A stretch of 64,000 nucleotides of DNA from Luscinia megarhynchos (lineage: Eukaryota; Chordata; Aves; Passeriformes; Turdidae): assembly GCA_034336665.1 (NCBI GenBank), contig JAPFBE010000002.1, positions 6,370,146 to 6,434,145 of the forward strand, in the 5' to 3' direction. The first letter of the stretch is position 1. Each line of letters starts with the position of its first letter. The notes under the pieces are model-generated. The model saw only the letters and a list, made by a program, of their open reading frames with translations, was not told the DNA's origin and did no database searches. Made by a program: the position numbers and the translations under genes. Shown one piece after another: positions 61,564 to 64,000 of the stretch.

Positions 61564-63499
61564 AGAGGGACCAAAAGTCAGTCAGGTTCAATGGAACTGA
61601 TGATACCACACAACACTCTCACCTGATTCCCATCTTCATTCATTCATGCATTGGACAATGGGCTACAGAGCAGACAATGGCAGTTCTTACAGTTGTGATT
61701 CAGGACGGTAGGAGCTATCTTGACTTGGTTACTTTGCTGCCTTGTGTATCAGTTTCACTTCCAAAAACTGAGGGCAGGCAGTAGCACTTGCTTAGAAGAT
61801 CGGGAAGGAAGGGTAGAGAAGATAACAAACAGCAAGACAACTAAATAAATTCATGAGATCTGTTCCTTTCAGATACATTATGGAAGGTGTGATTGTGTTC
61901 ACAGACAGGGAACTGAACCTGCTGCTCCTGCCAGTCCCTATTTGATCCCAGGCTTCTACCTACCAGTAAAGATTATAAAGGAAACCTTTTCATCTCATAA
62001 GGTCATTGCTTGCAAAATTTATTTGGCAGCAAAGTTACGTCTTTTAGCTAGCAATTAGACATCCATGGCTAAACTAAAGAGCAAAGGTTGCCTGGCTCAA
62101 TCCCTACCCTCCAGCTTTGCAACACGGGGTGAATAAATGACGTAAGAACTGCACAAGCTTATGTTTATTTATAATACTACATACCCAGCAACTCTAACCT
62201 GGAGCACTCCAGAGTGGAAGGATACGTTTTTATAATGCCTGTTTCTTCATTAAGATTTCATCATCCACCTACGCTAAAAAGCTACTTCCCCTTCACTTTG
62301 TTATATCTGCTTTTACCCGCTCCTGTTCTTGCATTATTTTTTTAATCTCCCGTTCCTACTTTACATGCACTCTCAAATTTTAAACAAGCAAAATTTGTGC
62401 ATTAGTGTGTCCTTTTCATCTATCATTTATGAATGACAGGTTCTTTGGTGCAGCTTAATGGTATGAGAGAGACATTATTTTAAACATTAAAGTGAAAACC
62501 ATTTACAACTATGATAAGAGAGGTCTGTTGACATTAAACTTTAAAACATGCACAAGGTAAAGGCAAGTAGTTGCTCCAACAGGTGAGAGTACTATGCATG
62601 CACTTTGTAAGGGAGTTTGTTCAACACAAGAGCTGTCTCTTTGTTTTCTCTATTTGACAACCTGTAGGATCTGGTGCTTCAAACAATGCATCTGGTAATC
62701 AACAGCCACCTGAGCTTGATGACTAAAAAAGTATTTAGGGCACAGTGCAGAGGATTAATTTTTTAAATTACCATTTTTTGGAGGATAATATTTCGTACCA
62801 TTTACATTACAAAGAAATAACAATATATAAATCTAAAGAAATTAAGCTTTCTTTTTACACTTCCTGCTCACACCTTTATCACTTTCACACTGGATTATCA
62901 CTTCCTTTACTGTCCTCTTCCATTAAAACTATGCAATTCTGTTGTAAGATATTGGCTAACATTATCTTGCTGTATTTTGTTCTGTTCTGTTCATCAGCAA
63001 CTGCATTCTGAGAAGCATCAACATAGTTAGGAATAGTAAATAAATACATCTGTATTTTACATCATATGTACTTGGATTGAGTCCTGCTCCTAAGTGTTAG
63101 ACATTGATTGAACAGGGAAGAAAAGGGATCTCATAGAATTGTTTTCAGTCTGATTTTATACCACAGGGAGAATGTAGCAGATCCCTCAGGGTAGAAACAT
63201 TGCAAACATGGTACAGTTCAGACAATAGAGAGGATATATACAGAGATTAACTTTTTTCTAGTTACTTAGGAGTCATGCAACTCTCTCAACAACTTGAAAG
63301 AGGATGGCAGAATTTATTGATAAAGCAGACCTCCCACAGCAAGAATGAAAACATATATCTGGGACATGGATGACAGATGAGAAAACTCTGATTTTATTGC
63401 AACTGGTTTTTTATAGTTATTTTTATGCAATACTGTATTTTTAGTTATTTCTATTTGCACTACTGCTTTAATCAGCAGTGGTGAAAAAAATTATGTTGC
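61564..63499. other. No gene seen; unique AT-rich DNA
   Basis: No gene or mobile element is recognised up to the CR1 at the right edge. Confidence 0.5.
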
Positions 63500-64000
63500 A
63501 GTCAAGTGGCTTGGAGGGAAGGAATAATGGCATCCAGAGGGACCTTGACAGGCTTGAGATGTGGGCAGAAGCAAACCTCAAGAAGTTTAGCAAAGCAGGG
63601 TGCAAGGTCCTACACATGGGTCACAGCAATCCCAGACACACCAGTGGGTTGGGCAGAGAAGTGATTGAGAGCAGCCCTGCTAAGAAAGACCTGGGGGGTG
63701 ACAGGTGATGAAAAACTCCACGAGCCAGCAGTGTGTGCTCACAGCCCAGAAAGCCAATCAAATCCTGGGCTGCATCACAAGGAGCCTGGCCAGAGGGTCA
63801 AAGGAGTGATTCTGCCCCTCTACTCTTCTCACATGTGATCCCCTTGGAGTACTGTGCACAGTTCTGGTGTCCCCAACATAAAACAATATGGAACTGTTGG
63901 AGCAAGTCCAGAAGAGGGCCATGAAGTTTGTAAGAGGACTGGAGCACCTTCCCTGTGAACACAGGCTGAGAAAGCTGAGGCTGTTCAACCTGGAGAAGAG
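63500..64000 (+). mobile_element. CR1 LINE, 5'-truncated, ORF2 broken, runs off the window
   Basis: The sequence enters the C-terminal third of CR1 ORF2. The first frame reads IQRDLDRLEMWAEANLKKFS and then CKVLHMGHSNP, close to the avian CR1 product. The frame breaks near 63692-63708 (an extra G in the run after GACCT and a loss following it). It resumes in other phases as [13 protein letters not shown] and later [16 protein letters not shown] stretches. A short deletion near 63795 and an in-frame stop near 63836 add to the damage. It is a dead copy. In its native form ORF2 encodes endonuclease and reverse transcriptase. The 3' end should lie a few hundred bases beyond the window. Less diverged than the relics at 13.4 and 24.3 kb. 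Confidence 0.92.

Noticed and set aside
61263..61626. Lysine-rich and phenylalanine-rich frames
   Set aside because: Artefacts of the (GAAAAAA)n tract.
1..64000. CRISPR arrays, tRNA or rRNA genes, bacterial or phage features
   Set aside because: No regularly spaced repeats with unique spacers, no cloverleaf with A/B boxes and no rRNA cores were seen. The sequence is clearly animal nuclear DNA.

Overview
The window reads as vertebrate, and almost certainly bird, intergenic or deep-intronic DNA. It is AT-rich, carries no compact operon-like gene layout, and no open frame outside simple repeats and mobile elements exceeds about 160 codons. The organism call rests on mobile elements. Two copies of the avian CR1 LINE 3' region occur in sense orientation, one with the diagnostic 8-bp tail repeat (15812-16259) and one running off the right edge (63500-64000). 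There is also a CpG-richer solo LTR of a kind I associate with songbird endogenous retroviruses (35835-36400). Passeriformes is therefore an inference; Aves is fairly secure.

No protein-coding gene can be confirmed. Two short open segments with plausible splice sites lie close together on the + strand at 8.0 and 8.9-9.1 kb and are the best candidates for real exons. Weaker ones sit at 37.5, 41.6 and 45.7 kb. None of their peptides is recognised. No tRNA, rRNA, CRISPR or other RNA gene was seen.

Layout. 0-11 kb: unique DNA with a 363-bp (GGAA)n tract, an old MIR-like SINE relic and the two candidate exons. 11-16.3 kb: a T/G-rich stretch, a pyrimidine-rich stretch, an ancient CR1/L3-like LINE body relic, a probable ERVL-type solo LTR next to it, then the younger CR1 3' end. 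16.9-18 kb: unique DNA that looks like conserved non-coding sequence, with an old repeat core inside. 19.4-20 kb: a GC-richer patch. 21.7-24.7 kb: a cluster of very old LINE relics in both orientations. 26-28.2 kb: another MIR-like relic and a sauropsid-type repeat core. 30.4-32 kb: a conserved-element-like block containing a G-quadruplex motif. 35.8-36.4 kb: the solo LTR. 38-39.2 kb: a probable L2-like relic. 39-51 kb: mostly unique DNA. 51.8-52.3 kb: a 424-bp (GGGAA)n tract. 52.9-53.8 kb: a short duplicated sequence. 59.8 kb: an old CR1 relic. 61.4 kb: a (GAAAAAA)n tract. 63.5-64 kb: a truncated, frame-broken CR1.

The mobile-element layers span a range of ages: heavily decayed MIR/L2/L3-like relics of the kind shared with turtles and other amniotes, then avian CR1, then the LTR. 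No novel multi-gene system was found. The items most worth a second look are the candidate exons, the duplicated block at 52.9/53.7 kb, the conserved-looking blocks and the nested relics. Family assignments were made from memory of consensus sequences, without alignment software.
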